Assembly (NCBI GenBank): GCA_003194525.1 | Contig: NBIV01000940.1 | Coordinates: 1-25,798, forward strand | Source: Gracilariopsis chorda | Lineage: Eukaryota; Rhodophyta; Florideophyceae; Gracilariales; Gracilariaceae | Length of the DNA: 25,798 nucleotides | Direction: 5' to 3' | In this document: piece after piece, positions 1-11,131 of the stretch | Numbering within the stretch: the stretch's first letter is position 1 | How the letters are laid out: the number at the start of each line of letters is the position of its first letter | Made by a program: the position numbers and the translations under genes | Notes under the pieces: generated by a model | Seen by the model: only the letters and a program-made list of their open reading frames with translations | Database searches by the model: none | What the model was told of the DNA's origin: nothing

Positions 1-3000
1 GTGAGCAGAACCGTCAACGTACTGCTGCAAGACGTCGAGCAGAGTCCAGTGAGCAACAGGCAGAGAGGAGACGTCGTAATAGAGAGCAAGCAGCCATACG
101 GAGGGCAAATAAAACTGAGGAACAGCGTGAAGCACGAAGAACAGCTGATAGGGAACGTGCGCGAAGACGAAGGGCTAGAGCGTCCGCCGCGCACACTGAT
201 GACGTTCGTGAGGCCAACCGTACAGCCACTGCTTCGGCACGAGCTTCAGAGACGCCAGATAATCGCGCAAATCGTCAGGCAAACGATCGTGACGCCCATC
301 GTGCTGCAAGGCAACAGGATGACCCCGCTGCTGAACATTCTCCGCCGTCACTCTGAAAGAACATCTAGACAGGCATCACGAGAGCTCGAGAGCACAGCTG
401 ATCGACAACAGCGTCTTGAATCTCAGCGCGAGAGCCAAAATGTGGCCCCGATTGTTTGACTCGGATGATGTCGACGACAGCGGCTACATGGACCTCAGTC
501 TCATGAATGTAGAGTGCCGCTTTTGCAAGGCACTGCATTTCAAAGAGGAAAGGGTTGTGAGCAGCTCCCGCTCGCAACCTCTTTTCTCGCAGTGCTGCGC
601 AAAGGGGCATCTCAGCTTCCCTGCGCTTCTGGAGCCTCCACCTCTTCTTCGCCAACTACTGACTGCAACTGGGCCCCGAGAGAACCACTTTCGTGCTGAG
701 ATCCGTGCCTACAACACAGTTATGTCTATGGCGTCCGTCAAGGCAAACTGGGTGAGCCGTGGTTTAGGAGACTCTACCCTCAATACTACGATCACCATGC
801 AGGGACAGATCTATCACTACATGGGTCCGCTCATTCCCGCTCAGGGTGTCCAGCCCGCATTTCTGTGTGTGTACATCCATGACACAGACTATGACGCGCA
901 GTCTGCGAGGCGAGCGGGGTTGCTGCCCCGCCTCCAACCAGAACTGCTGTCTCAGTTGGCTGCCATGCTGCACACAGGCAATCCATACGTGCAGACATTC
1001 TGCAGCCTGCGCGAGTGGGCTATCACCGATACGCCAGCAAATACGTATCAGATGGTGATCCATGCTGATAGACGACCCCGCGGCGAGCATGTTCGTCGCT
1101 ACAACGGGCCCGAGGCGTCGCAAGTAGCCGCCATCATTCCAGGGAATGATGACGGCGAGATTGAGACGCGCGATATTGTTTGTGCGTAGGCGTGGAGAGC
1201 TGACTGTAAATGGTGATGAGGTGCTGGACACTATCCCCGTCAGTCACAGATCGTACGATCCCTTGAGCTACGTTCTTTTGTTCCCATGTTGCCAGGACGG
1301 ATGGCACCCTGACATGAGGTATTGCTCACCAAACGCCTCGTGAGAGAAGAAGGTGACTCCGCTGATGTATTATTCGTGGCAGCTTTTCGAGAGACCGACC
1401 GAGTTCAGTACGATTCTACGCGGCAAACGACTCTTGCAGCAGTACATGGTTGACCAGTTCTGCAAGGTTGAGTCGGAGCGTTTGTCTTACTTGCGACACA
1501 ACCAGGACAGACTTCGAGCTGCGGACTATACATCCCTGCGGGAGAGCCTGGGTGACTCTCTGCTGGGCGTGGATGAGGCCGATGCTGTTCGCGCTGGACG
1601 ACTGTTCGTGTTGCCATCCACATTTGTAGGAGGTGACCGATACATGAGACAGCAAATGCACGACATCATCGCCATATCCAACACCATTGGGCACCCCGAT
1701 ATCTTTTCTCACGATGACGTGCAATCCGAACTGGCCTGAGATCACCAGGGCACTGTTCGATGGTCAGCGCGCTCTCGATCGACCTGATCTTTGTGCTCGA
1801 GTGTTTCGTCTCAAGATGAAAGCCTTGATGTCGTTTGTCATTGATGAACAGTTCTTTGGAGCCGTTCTTGCTCACGTGCGGGTAATCGAGTTCCAAAAGC
1901 GAGGCCTGCCGCACGCGCAAATTATCTTCTTCCTCAACGAAGATGCAAAGCAGCAGCTCCGAGACCCTGCTCACATTGACGAGCTCATCTCAGCTGAGAT
2001 TCCTCCTCCTTCCGACTCCATCTTCCAAGAGTTGGTGCTCAAGCAAATGATTCACAATCTGTGCGGTGCAGGCAACCGGTCAGCGCTGTGCATGCGCGAG
2101 CTGACATGCTTGAAGCACTTTCCGAAGCCGTTTCGCTCCGAAACTGCACGGCTTGAGAATGAGTATTACATCAGCTACAGAAGACGCGCTCCTTCCGAGG
2201 GCGGGGTGTCTGTGGAAAGAAGCTGCAGGGTCGGCCATCGACCAGCGCGTAGTGACGTTGGACAATTCGTGGGTGGTTCCACATTGCCCAGAGCTTCTCC
2301 GCCGGTTTGCATGCCACATCAACGTTGAGCTATGCGTATCGCGACTTGGCGGTATCAAGTACCTCTTCAAGTATGTGTGCAAGGGTCCCGACAGAGTCAC
2401 TATGGAGATTGTAGATGAGAACGGACGCCATGACGAGATCCAGAACTTCCAGGACGCACGGTATGTGTCAGCCTCCGAAGCAGTGTGGCGGTTGCTTGCG
2501 TTCGACATTGTCGATCGCAATCCACCCGTCGTGTGGCTTGAAGTATACTTGGAAGATCACCATACGGTGTTCTTCCAGGAAGGCGACGAGCACTCTGCTG
2601 CTAACAGAGAGCGGGCAGGAACCAAGCTGACTGAGTGGTTTGTGGCCAACCAAAAGTACCCCGGTGCACAGCATATCCCTTATGCCCAGTTCCCGAGGTT
2701 CTTTACTTGGAACAAATCAAACAAATGCTGGAAGCCGCGTGCATGTCTCCGACGTCGTTCGGTGTCTCGAAGCCAGCCCACCTCCTCCTCAGCGGCCACT
2801 GCAGCAGCCGATCTATACGACTTCACTGGCAGCGGTGGGCATGTAGTTGGGCGCATTTAGACTGCCAGTCCACGAGAGGGAGAGCGGTACTACCTCCGCT
2901 TACTCTTGACCCACACAGCGGGTGCTACTTCCTTTCAGCACCTCCGCAACGTGGATGGTCAGCAGTGTGGTAGCTTCAGGGAGGCCTGCCTCAAGATGGG

Positions 3001-3131
3001 ACCTCTCGCCGACGACAGCGAGTGGAGACGGGCACTACGCGAGTCCTTTCGCTCCTCATTTTGTTCCGCTCTCTCATTTGTTTGCCACCATATTGCTCTA
3101 ATGCGAGCCGTCGGACCCCCGTTCTCTGTGA
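1..3131 (+). pseudogene. RepHel, N-terminal and Rep part (unit A, broken, 5' partial)
   Basis: Rolling-circle initiator half of a Helitron transposase, which would nick and join transposon ends through tyrosines in the nucleus. Reading starts in frame at base 3 within the basic N-terminus. The CRFC...CC segment follows, then TMTCNPNWPEI (about 1710-1745), the metal-binding motif read as LPHAQI (H-A-Q at 1912-1920) and KYLFKYVCKGPD with tyrosines at 2360-2362 and 2372-2374. Stops shared with other units: TGA 1341-1343, TAG 2858-2860, TAA 3099-3101, TGA 3129-3131. The shared frameshift falls within 2200-2255. Private indels shift the frame near 342, 445, 1180, 1705 and 3060. This unit uniquely keeps an unbroken frame from the shared frameshift to the TAG at 2858, through FPRFFTWNKSNKCW, a conserved Helitron stretch. 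Function is by family; inactivity is inferred from the breaks. Confidence 0.88.
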
Positions 3132-4851
3132 GAGCAGCATCTATCGATGTTCCTGCAGGATATACGCGCTCGAGATCGCGGCATGATGCACGCACTGGCC
3201 GACGACGAAAGAGCCAGCTCTTACGTTCTCTTAGAATTGCAAAAGGCATTGCAAGAAATGGGTGGCCCACTGGCGTCTCTGTCATCGTACGGTCTTCCGA
3301 CACCCATTCAGGACCTACCGGAATTGCGCGCTCCAACTCGGTCTCCGCAGCAAATCCAGTCAGAGCTGAACGACACTGTGCAAGCTGCACTCCCTCTCTT
3401 CAATGAGCGTCAGCGTCTGGCGTTCAATACCGTCGTGGGTGCCATCCTTCCTGGCGTGTCCGCGGAGAGCTTGCAGGGTCTTGGTGGTCCTTGTACGCCA
3501 ACGCAGCCAACCACTCACGTCTTCTACTTGGATGCTCCGGGTGGAACCGGCAAGACCTTCCTCTGCAAGGCAATCCAGGCCACGTTACTCCTTCGTGGCA
3601 AGTCCGTCCTTACGGTAGCCACGTCTGCTGTAGCAGCCATACTGCTTGAGGGCGGTCGGACGGCCCACTCCGTGTTCAGGATTCCCATCCCAGCCACCGC
3701 TGAGAGCACGTGCAACATCCCGGTCACCTCGCACCTGGCCACTCGGATGAAGAACGTCGACCTCATTATCTGGGACGAGATCGTAATGTGTCACCGCTTC
3801 TGCGTCGAAGCCGTAGACCGCACTCTCCGTGACATAACGCGCTCGCAGCTCCTCTTTGGAGGCAAGTTCGTATTGCTTTCTGGCGACTTTCGGCAGATCC
3901 TTGCCGTTGCTCGTGGCGGCTTTCGATCAGTGAGCGTCAACGCATGCATCAAACGCTCAAGTCTCTTTTCCCACTTTCGCACCTTGAGATTGACTGAGGA
4001 CATGCGCCTTTCTGCGCTCCGTCGAGACTCCACAGCCACACAGGGGGCACTGCAGTTTCTAAACGCTCTTGCAGATTGGAGAGGGCAGACTGCCAGGCAC
4101 TGTCCCGCCATAGCACCCCTTCACCCTGCCAGAGTCCGTAAAATGTGTGGAGTCGTTCCGCACCATGGTCCGTAACGTCTTTCATGGTATCGCTCAAAGG
4201 TACATAGATGCAGATTGGCTAACGTCAACGTTGATTATAACCGCACGAAACTATCGCCTACCAGAGCTTAACGACTACGTAGGCCACATGATACCTGGCG
4301 CGTATCGCACGTACCTGAGTGCGGACAAGGTGATCGACGACGACGGTGCTGCGCTGCAGTACCCTGTCGAGATGCTCAACACTCTGACTGCCGGGTCAGC
4401 GCTGCCCGACCACTGCCTCAAACTCAAAAAGGGCTTTGTGGTTATGCTCCTTCGCAACTTGGATCCCTCAAACGGCCACGTCAATGGTGCCATCTATACC
4501 GTAGAAGACATGCAAAGCAACGTACTGTTCCTTCGACTCGCTTCTGGAGTAAATCGTGGCAACGCACTATGCCTGCCGCGCATGCCCTGTGGACCTGGAG
4601 ACAACAACTTTCCGGTTCCCAACTTCACTCGCACCCAGTTCCCAGTACGTGTTTGTTTTGCCATCACTACCAATAAGGCACAGTGTCAGTCGTATACTGG
4701 TCGCGTCGGACTGGATTTGCGTGATGGCTGTTTCACCCATGGCCAGCTGTACGATTTTTCTTGGACCACCAACCCGTCCAACATCGTGGCCTGTCTCCCT
4801 GCCGGTAGCACCTCTACCAATAATGTAGTGTACCCCGAAGTTCTTTCGTAG
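3132..4851 (+). pseudogene. RepHel, Pif1-like helicase part (unit A, broken)
   Basis: C-terminal SF1B helicase half of the Helitron protein, expected to unwind DNA during strand displacement. Open from 3132 (just after a shared TGA) to about 4060. It shows FNERQRLAFNTV before the Walker A motif PGGTGKT (3537-3557), Walker B IIWDEI (3765-3782) and motif III LSGDFRQ (3876-3896). A private two-base loss near 4064 shifts the frame, and the shared TAG at 4111-4113 follows. After it the frame is open to TAG 4849-4851, with LPELNDYVGHMIPGAYRTYL, MLLRNLDPSNG, FPVRVCFAITTNKAQ and HGQLY, typical of Helitron helicase C-termini. Motif VI reads NKAQCQS (4672-4692), with Cys where Gly is usual. A three-base deletion removes the Val after HGQLY. 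Best-preserved helicase of the array. Confidence 0.9.
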
Positions 4852-5034
4852 AGGAACTTGATAGCTTTAAGTAAACCTCTTTTTTTTTCTTTTTTTTCTT
4901 TTCTTCTCCCTTCTCCCTCCCAAAAATACTTGCATTCTACAAACCGACTACCCAAAACACGCTAGCTACTCCTTTCACTCTATTGCTTCTTTTACTCCTC
5001 AACGCGTGCGAAGCACGCAATGGAGCCACTTGTC
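4852..5034 (+). repeat. 3' tail, terminal hairpin and A/B junction
   Basis: Noncoding tail after the helicase stop: a T/C-rich run (4878-4920), then a perfect hairpin GCGTGC-GAA-GCACGC (5004-5018). Ten bases later comes CTTG (5029-5032), directly followed by TC (5033-5034). Helitrons are known to start with TC and end with CTRR preceded by a short GC-rich hairpin 10-12 bases upstream. The geometry fits, but the third base (T) departs from CTRR. The border is therefore inferred. Confidence 0.55.
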
Positions 5035-5115
5035 CCCCCTTACTAAAGACAATGATTGTCCGTCTGTGTGTCTGTGTGTCAGCTAACGCCCACTCATTGG
5101 CCGCAAAATCGAGAA

Positions 5116-5247
5116 GGAGGCTGCCAAGTGGAAACGTGGCATTTTATGCGCTCCAAGAGGCATCTTGCACCGCATAATGCGACACGTTGCCACCTGGCGC
5201 CTTTTGCACGCCATCTTGCACCGCATAATGCGACACGTTTTGCACGC
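5116..5247 (+). repeat. Foldback cluster, unit B (shortened)
   Basis: One full 51-base repeat (5161-5211) beginning CATCTTGCACCGCATAATGC, then a second copy shortened to 36 bases (5212-5247) by an internal 15-base loss. A diverged inverted copy lies just upstream (5116-5160). Units C and E keep both 51-base copies. Confidence 0.75.
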
Positions 5248-5305
5248 CACAGTAGCCTAGCCGTAGTAGCCCACCCGTTACACTACAGTAACCGAGCCGT
5301 TTGCA

Positions 5306-5351
5306 GTGCACATGACCGTTTTAATTAATATTTTTCAACGGTCATGTGCAC
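5306..5351. repeat. 15-bp stem-loop, unit B
   Basis: Perfect inverted repeat: GTGCACATGACCGTT (5306-5320) and its reverse complement (5337-5351), with a 16-base A/T-rich loop. It is directly visible and present in every unit that has a leader. Confidence 0.9.
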
Positions 5352-5359
5352 CAATCACA

Positions 5360-5384
5360 TTGCACGCTATACAAAAGCGTGCAA
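5360..5384. repeat. TTGCACGC/GCGTGCAA hairpin, unit B
   Basis: Eight-base perfect stem with a 9-base loop TATACAAAA. The stem contains GCACGC/GCGTGC, the same core as the proposed 3' terminal hairpin. Confidence 0.85.
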
Positions 5385-5909
5385 AGCACTCGCCCACTGA
5401 ACACTCGCGTTCTCCTTCGCTGTGGTTAACCTACGGTGTGGGTTCTAGCACTCTGGGCGAGTCAGGACGTCTGAAAAAGGTACGCTGGCGGTACCGGCGG
5501 GATCTGTTAAGTTTAACTTTCTCACCAAACAACGCGTTCGTCATCCAGATTTAATTGGTTCGGCAATTCTGGGTGGCGTTCACGTGAGGTACGATAGCTC
5601 CCCACAAAACGTGCATTGCGTGGAAGGAGTAGCCCTTGAAGAGTCTAGAAAGGGACAACAGAGTAGGAGTCGAGCAACAGCGGCTCTGTCTGGATCTAAG
5701 GAACTGTTAAAGGGAAACGGTCTTCGGACTAAAGTACGTCCAGCACAGAGTTGCCTAGCGATTTTGGGATTGTAAATCTCGCAGTCCTGGCAGACTCCAG
5801 GCACGACCCCCTGTTTACTCTGTACAGGTCAGTTCCCAATCTAGGCGGTTTCTTTGTGGTCAAGATATTCTATCTTCGCTGCAACGATCCAAAACTTCGG
5901 TGCTAGGTG

Positions 5910-5919
5910 CATAAAAGGG
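5910..5919 (+). promoter_or_regulatory. TATA-like box, unit B
   Basis: CATAAAAGGG, 128 bases upstream of the RepHel start codon and just before the polypyrimidine tract. Candidate RNA polymerase II promoter element, by motif only. Confidence 0.4.
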
Positions 5920-6046
5920 TTTGGCAGCCCGTAGCACAATTGTTCTCGACTATATCCTTTTTTTTTCTTTTTCTTTCTTTTCTTTTTTTGCTTTGCCAGT
6001 CTTTGGACAGTTTTTCTTTTTTGTGGTCTGCGTGAGATCTTTTACA

Positions 6047-9000
6047 ATGCCTCCAATTCAGCCCAGTGCCTCAGGAGATGCCACATGTGAGCAGAACCGT
6101 CAACGTACTGCTGCAAGACGTCGAGCAGAGTCCAGTGAGCAACAGGCAGAGAGGAGACGTCGTAATAGAGAGCAAGCAGCCATACGGAGGGCAAATAAAA
6201 CTGAGGAACAGCGTGAAGCACGAAGAACAGCTGATAGGGAACGTGCGCGAAGACGAAGGGCTAGAGCGTCCGCCGCGCACACTGATGACGTTCGTGAGGC
6301 CAACCGTACAGCCACTGCTTCGGCACGAGCTTCAGAGACGCCAGATAATCGCAAATCGTCAGGCAAACGATCGTGACGCCCATCGTGCTGCAAGGCAACA
6401 GGATGACTGCTGAACATTCTCGCCGTCACTCTGAAAGAACATCTAGACAGGCATCACGAGAGCTCGAGAGCACAGCTGATCGACAACAGCGTCTTGAATC
6501 TCAGCGCGAGAGCCAAAATGTGGCCCGCCGATTGTTGATGATGTCGACGACAGCGGCTACATGGACCTCAGTCTCATGAATGTAGAGTGCCGCTTTTGCA
6601 AGGCACTGCATTTCAAAGAGGAAAGGGTTGTGAGCAGCTCCCGCTCGCAACCTCTTTTCTCGCAGTGCTGCGCAAAGGGGCATCTCAGCTGCGCTTCTGG
6701 AGCCTCCACCTCTTCTTCGCCAACTACTGACTGCAACTGGGCCCCGAGAGAACCACTTTCGTGCTGAGATCCGTGCCTACAACACAGTTATGTCTATGGC
6801 GTCCGTCAAAACTGGGTGAGCCGTGGTTTAGGAGACTCTACCCTCAATACTACGATCACCATGCAGGGACAGATCTATCACTACATGGGTCCGCTCATTC
6901 CCGCTCAGGGTGTCCAGCCCGCATTTCTGTGTGTGTACATCCATGACACAGACTATGACGCGCAGTCTGCGAGGCGAGCGGGGTTGCTGCCCCGCCTCCA
7001 ACCAGAACTGCTGTCTCAGTTGGCTGCCATGCTGCACACAGGCAATCCATACGTGCAGACATTCTGCAGCCTGCGCGAGTGGGCTATCACCGATACGCCA
7101 GCAAATACGTATCAGAGATCCATGCTGATAGACGACCCCGCGGCGAGCATGTTCGTCGCTACAACGGGCCCGAGGCGTCGCAAGTAGCCGCCATCATTCC
7201 AGGGAATGATGACGGCGAGATTGAGACGCGCGATATTGTTGTGCGTAGGCGTGGAGAGCTGACTGTAAATGGTGATGAGGTGCTGGACACTATCCCCGTC
7301 ACAGATCGTACCTTGAGCTACGTTCTTTTGTTCCCATGTTGCCAGGACGGATGGCACCCTGACATGAGGTATTGCTCACCAAACGCCTCGTGAGAGAAGA
7401 AGGTGACTCCGCTGATGTATTATTCGTGGCAGCTTTTCGAGAGACCGACCGAGTTCAGTACGATTCTACGCGGCAAACGACTCTTGCAGCAGTACATGGT
7501 TGACCAGTTCTGCAAGGTTGAGTCGGAGCGTTTGTCTTACTTGCGACACAACCAGGACACTTCGAGCTGCGGACTATACATCCCTGCGGGAGAGCCTGGG
7601 TGACTCTCTGCTGGGCGTGGATGAGGCCGATGCTGTTCGCGCTGGACGACTGTTCGTGTTGCCATCCACATTTGTAGGAGGTGACCGATACATGAGACAG
7701 CAAATGCACGACATCATCGCCATATCCAACACCATTGGGCACCCCGATATCTTTCTCACGATGACGTGCAATCCGAACTGGCCTGAGATCACCAGGGCAC
7801 TGTTCGATGGTCAGCGCGCTCTCGATCGACCTGATCTTTGTGCTCGTGTTTTCGTCAAGATGAAAGCCTTGATGTCGTTTGTCATTGATGAACAGTTCTT
7901 TGGAGCCGTTCTTGCTCACGTGCGGGTAATCGAGTTCCAAAAGCGAGGCCTGCCGCACGCGCAAATTATCTTCTTCCTCAACGAAGATGCAAAGCAGCAG
8001 CTCCGAGACCCTCACATTGACGAGCTCATCTCAGCTGAGATTCCTCCTCCTCCGACTCCATCTTCCAAGAGTTGGTGCTCAAGCAAATGATTCATCTGTG
8101 CGGTGCAGGCAACCGGTCAGCGCTGTGCATGCGCGAGCTGACATGCTTGAAGCACTTTCCGAAGCCGTTTCGCTCCGAAACTGCACGGCTTGAGAATGAG
8201 TATTACATCAGCTACAGAAGACGCGCCTCCCGAGGGCGGGTGTGTGTGCTGCAGGGTCGGCCATCGACCAGCGCGACGTTGGACAATTCGTGGGTGGTTC
8301 CACATTGCCCAGAGCTTCTCCGCCGGTTTGCATGCCACATCAACGTTGAGCTATGCGTATCGCGACTTGGCGGTATCAAGTACCTCTTCAAGTATGTGTG
8401 CAAGGGTCCCGACAGAGTCACTATGGAGATTGTAGATGAGAACGGACGCCATGACGAGATCCAGAACTTCCAGGACGCACGGTATGTGTCAGCCTCCGAA
8501 GCAGTGTGGCGGTTGCTTGCGTTCGATTGTCGATCGCAATCCACCGTCGTGTGGCTTGAAGTATACTTGGAAGATCACCATACGGTGTTCTTCCAGGAAG
8601 GCGACGAGCACTCTGCTGCTAACAGAGAGCGGGCAGGAACCAAGCTGACTGAGTGGTTTGTGGCCAACCAAACCCGGTGCACAGCATATCCCTTATGCCC
8701 AGTTCCCGAGGTTCTTTACTTGGAACAAATCAACAAATGCTGGAAGCCGCGTGCATGTCTCCGTCGTTCGGTGTCTCGAAGCCAGCCCACCTCCTCCTCA
8801 GCGGCCACTGCAGCAGCCGATCTATACGACTTCACTGGCAGCGGTGGCATGTAGTTGGGCGCATTTAGACTGCCAGTCCGAGAGGGAGAGCGGTACTACC
8901 TCCGCTTACTCTTGACCCACACAGCGGGTGCTACTTCCTTTCAGCACCTCCGCAACGTGGATGGTCAGCAGTGTGGTAGCTTCAGGGAGGCCTGCCTCAA

Positions 9001-9135
9001 GATGGGACCTCTCGCCGACGACAGCGAGTGGAGACGGGCACTACGCGAGTCCTTTCGCTCCTCATTTGTTCCGCTCTCTCATTTGTTTGCCACCATATTG
9101 CTCTAATGCGAGCCGTCGGACCCCGTTCTCTGTGA
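6047..9135 (+). pseudogene. RepHel, N-terminal and Rep part (unit B, heavily broken)
   Basis: Starts at ATG 6047 in an A(-3) context (ACAATG), then the basic Arg/Ala/Glu/Gln-rich region. The first private loss (GC, near 6351) ends the open frame at 6376. More than fifteen short losses follow up to about 8880, so the Rep domain is split over all three frames. Recognisable pieces: CRFCKALHF, CNPNW, LPHAQI (H-A-Q 7956-7964) and KYLFKYVCKGPD (tyrosines 8381-8383 and 8393-8395). Shared stops are TGA 7391-7393, TAG 8866-8868, TAA 9104-9106 and TGA 9133-9135. Private losses around 8228-8280 happen to rejoin the frames across the frameshift shared by A, C and D, giving one open stretch from 8072 to 8854. 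Clear pseudogene as read, although some losses may be sequencing or consensus error. Confidence 0.85.
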
Positions 9136-10859
9136 GAGCAGCATCTATCGATGTTCCTGCAGGATATACGCGCTCGAGATCGCGGCATGATGCACGCACT
9201 GGCCGACGACGAAAGAGCCAGCTCTTACGTTCTCTTAGAATTGCAAAAGGCATTGCAAGAAATGGGTGGCCCACTGGCGTCTCTGTCATCGTACGGTCTT
9301 CCGACACCCATGCAGGACCTACCGGAATTGCGCGCTCCAACTCGGTCTCCGCAGCAAATCCAGTCAGAGCTGAACGACACTGTGCAAGCTGCACTCCCTC
9401 TCTTCAATGAGCGTCAGCGTCTGGCGTTCAATACCGTCGTGGGTGCCATCCTTCCTGGCGTGTCCGCGGAGAGCTTGCAGGGTCTTGGTGGTCCTTGTAC
9501 GCCAACGCAGCCAACCACTCACGTCTTCTACTTGGATGCTCCGGGTGGAACCGGCAAGACCTTCCTCTGCAAGGCAATCCAGGCCACGTTACGCCTTCGT
9601 GGCAAGTCCGTCCTTACGGTAGCCACGTCTGCTGTAGCAGCCATACTGCTTGAGGGCGGTCGGACGGCCCACTCCGTGTTCAGGATTCCCATCCCAGCCA
9701 CCGCTGAGAGCACGTGCAACATCCCGGTCACCTCGCACCTGGCCACTCGGATGAAGAACGTCGACCTCATTATCTGGGACGAGATCGTAATGTGTCACCG
9801 CTTCTGCGTCGAAGCCGTAGACCGCACTCCCGTGACATAACGCGCTCGCAGCTCCTCTTTGGAGGCAAGTTCGTATTGCTTTCTGGCGACTTTCGGCAGA
9901 TCCTTGCCGTTGCTCGTGGCGGCTTTCGATCAGTGAGCGTCAACGCATGCATCAAACGCTCAAGTCTCTTTTCCCACTTTCGCACCTTGAGATTGACTGA
10001 GGACATGCGCCTTTCTGCGCTCCGTCGAGACCCCACAGCCACACAGGGGGCACTGCAGTTTCTAAACACGCTCTTGCAGATTGGAGGGGCAGACTGCCAG
10101 GCACTGTCCCGCCATAGCACCCCTTCACCCTGCCAGAGTCCGTAAAATGTGTGGAGTCGTTCCGCACCATGGTCCGTAACGTCTTTCATGGTATCGCTCA
10201 AAGGTACATAGATGCAGATTGGCTAACGTCAACGTTGATTATAACCGCACGAAACTATCGCCTACCAGAGCTTAACGACTACGTAGGCCACATGATACCT
10301 GGCGCGTATCGCACGTACCTGAGTGCGGACAAGGTGATCGACGACGACGGTGCTGCGCTGCAGTACCCTGTCGAGATGCTCAACACTCTGACTGCCGGGT
10401 CAGCGCTGCCCGACCACTGCCTCAAACTCAAAAAGGGCTTTGTGGTTATGCTCCTTCGCAACTTGGATCCCTCAAACGGCCACGTCAATGGTGCCATCTA
10501 TACCGTAGAAGACATGCAAAGCAACGTACTGTTCCTTCGACTCGCTTCTGGAGTAAATCGTGGCAACGCACTATGCCTGCCGCGCATGCCCTGTGGACCT
10601 GGAGACAACAACTTTCCGGTTCCCAACTTCACTCGCACCCAGTTCCCAGTACGTGTTTGTTTTGCCATCACTACCAATAAGGCACAGGGTCAGTCGTATA
10701 CTGGTCGCGTCGGACTGGATTTGCGTGATGGCTGTTTCACCCATGGCCAGCTGTACGTCGATTTTTTCTTGGACCACCAACCCGTCCAACATCGTGGCCT
10801 GTCTCCCTGCCGGTAGCACCTCTACCAATAATGTAGTGTACCCCGAAGTTCTTTCGTAG
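9136..10859 (+). pseudogene. RepHel, Pif1-like helicase part (unit B, broken)
   Basis: Open from 9136 to 9840 with FNERQRLAFN, Walker A PGGTGKT (9541-9561) and Walker B IIWDEI. A one-base loss near 9829 (ACTCTCC to ACTCCC) ends this frame. Motif III LSGDFRQ is read in the next frame. The shared TAG lies at 10115-10117. From 10118 the frame is open through VGHMIPGAYRTYL, LRNLDPSNG, NKAQGQSYTGRVGLDLRDG and HGQLYVDF, and an extra T near 10760 breaks the last twenty or so codons before TAG 10857-10859. It is the only unit with the family-typical Gly in NKAQGQS. It carries the few substitutions seen in the array, for example Ile to Met near 9311 and Leu to Arg near 9592. Confidence 0.88.
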
Positions 10860-11050
10860 AGGAACTTGATAGCTTTAAGTAAACCTCTTCTTTTTCTTTC
10901 ATTTTTTCTTTTCTTCTCCCTTCTCCCTCCCCAAAAAATACTTGCATTCTACAAACCGACTACCCAAAACACGCTAGCTAAATACTCCTTTCACTCTATT
11001 GCTTCTTTTACTCCTCAACGCGTGCGAAGCACGCAATGGAGCCACTTGTC
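10860..11050 (+). repeat. 3' tail, terminal hairpin and B/C junction
   Basis: T/C-rich run (10885-10931), hairpin GCGTGC-GAA-GCACGC (11020-11034), ten-base spacer, CTTG (11045-11048), then TC (11049-11050). Identical in arrangement to the other three junctions. Confidence 0.55.
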
Positions 11051-11131
11051 CCCCCTTACTAAAGACAATGATTGTCCGTCTGTGTGTCTGTGTGTCAGCT
11101 AACGCCCACTCATTGGCCGCAAAATCGAGAA

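Larger units (their letters stand above)
1..5032 (+). mobile_element. Helitron unit A (left partial)
   Basis: First, 5'-truncated copy of the tandemly repeated Helitron. The window opens 40 bases after the point matching the RepHel start codon of the other units, so the leader and first codons lie outside. The unit keeps the Rep region, the helicase region and the 3' tail with its terminal hairpin, and runs directly into unit B. It has the longest uninterrupted helicase reading frame of the array. The assignment rests on the Helitron combination of a Rep endonuclease fused to a Pif1-like helicase, which I read in the translation. The right border is the inferred CTTG/TC junction. Confidence 0.9.
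5033..6046 (+). promoter_or_regulatory. 5' leader of unit B
   Basis: About 1 kb without a supported gene. In order: a 13-base palindrome GACAATGATTGTC (5048-5060) close to the proposed 5' end; a foldback array (5116-5247); a 15-base-arm stem-loop (5306-5351); a second hairpin (5360-5384); a TATA-like CATAAAAGGG (5910-5919); and a polypyrimidine tract (5955-6022) leading to the RepHel start codon at 6047. The stretch 5390-5900 holds only short inverted repeats. Small reading frames in it run through the hairpin arms and look non-genic. Confidence 0.6.
5033..11048 (+). mobile_element. Helitron unit B (full-length, degenerate)
   Basis: Complete repeat unit of 6016 bases, about 100 bases shorter than units C and D. 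The missing length comes from a 15-base loss in the leader repeats, an 8-base loss near 5255 and many 1-7 base losses in the Rep region (6350-8880). It is the only copy with the canonical glycine in helicase motif VI (NKAQGQS, near 10675-10695). Nothing separates it from units A and C at either junction. Confidence 0.9.
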
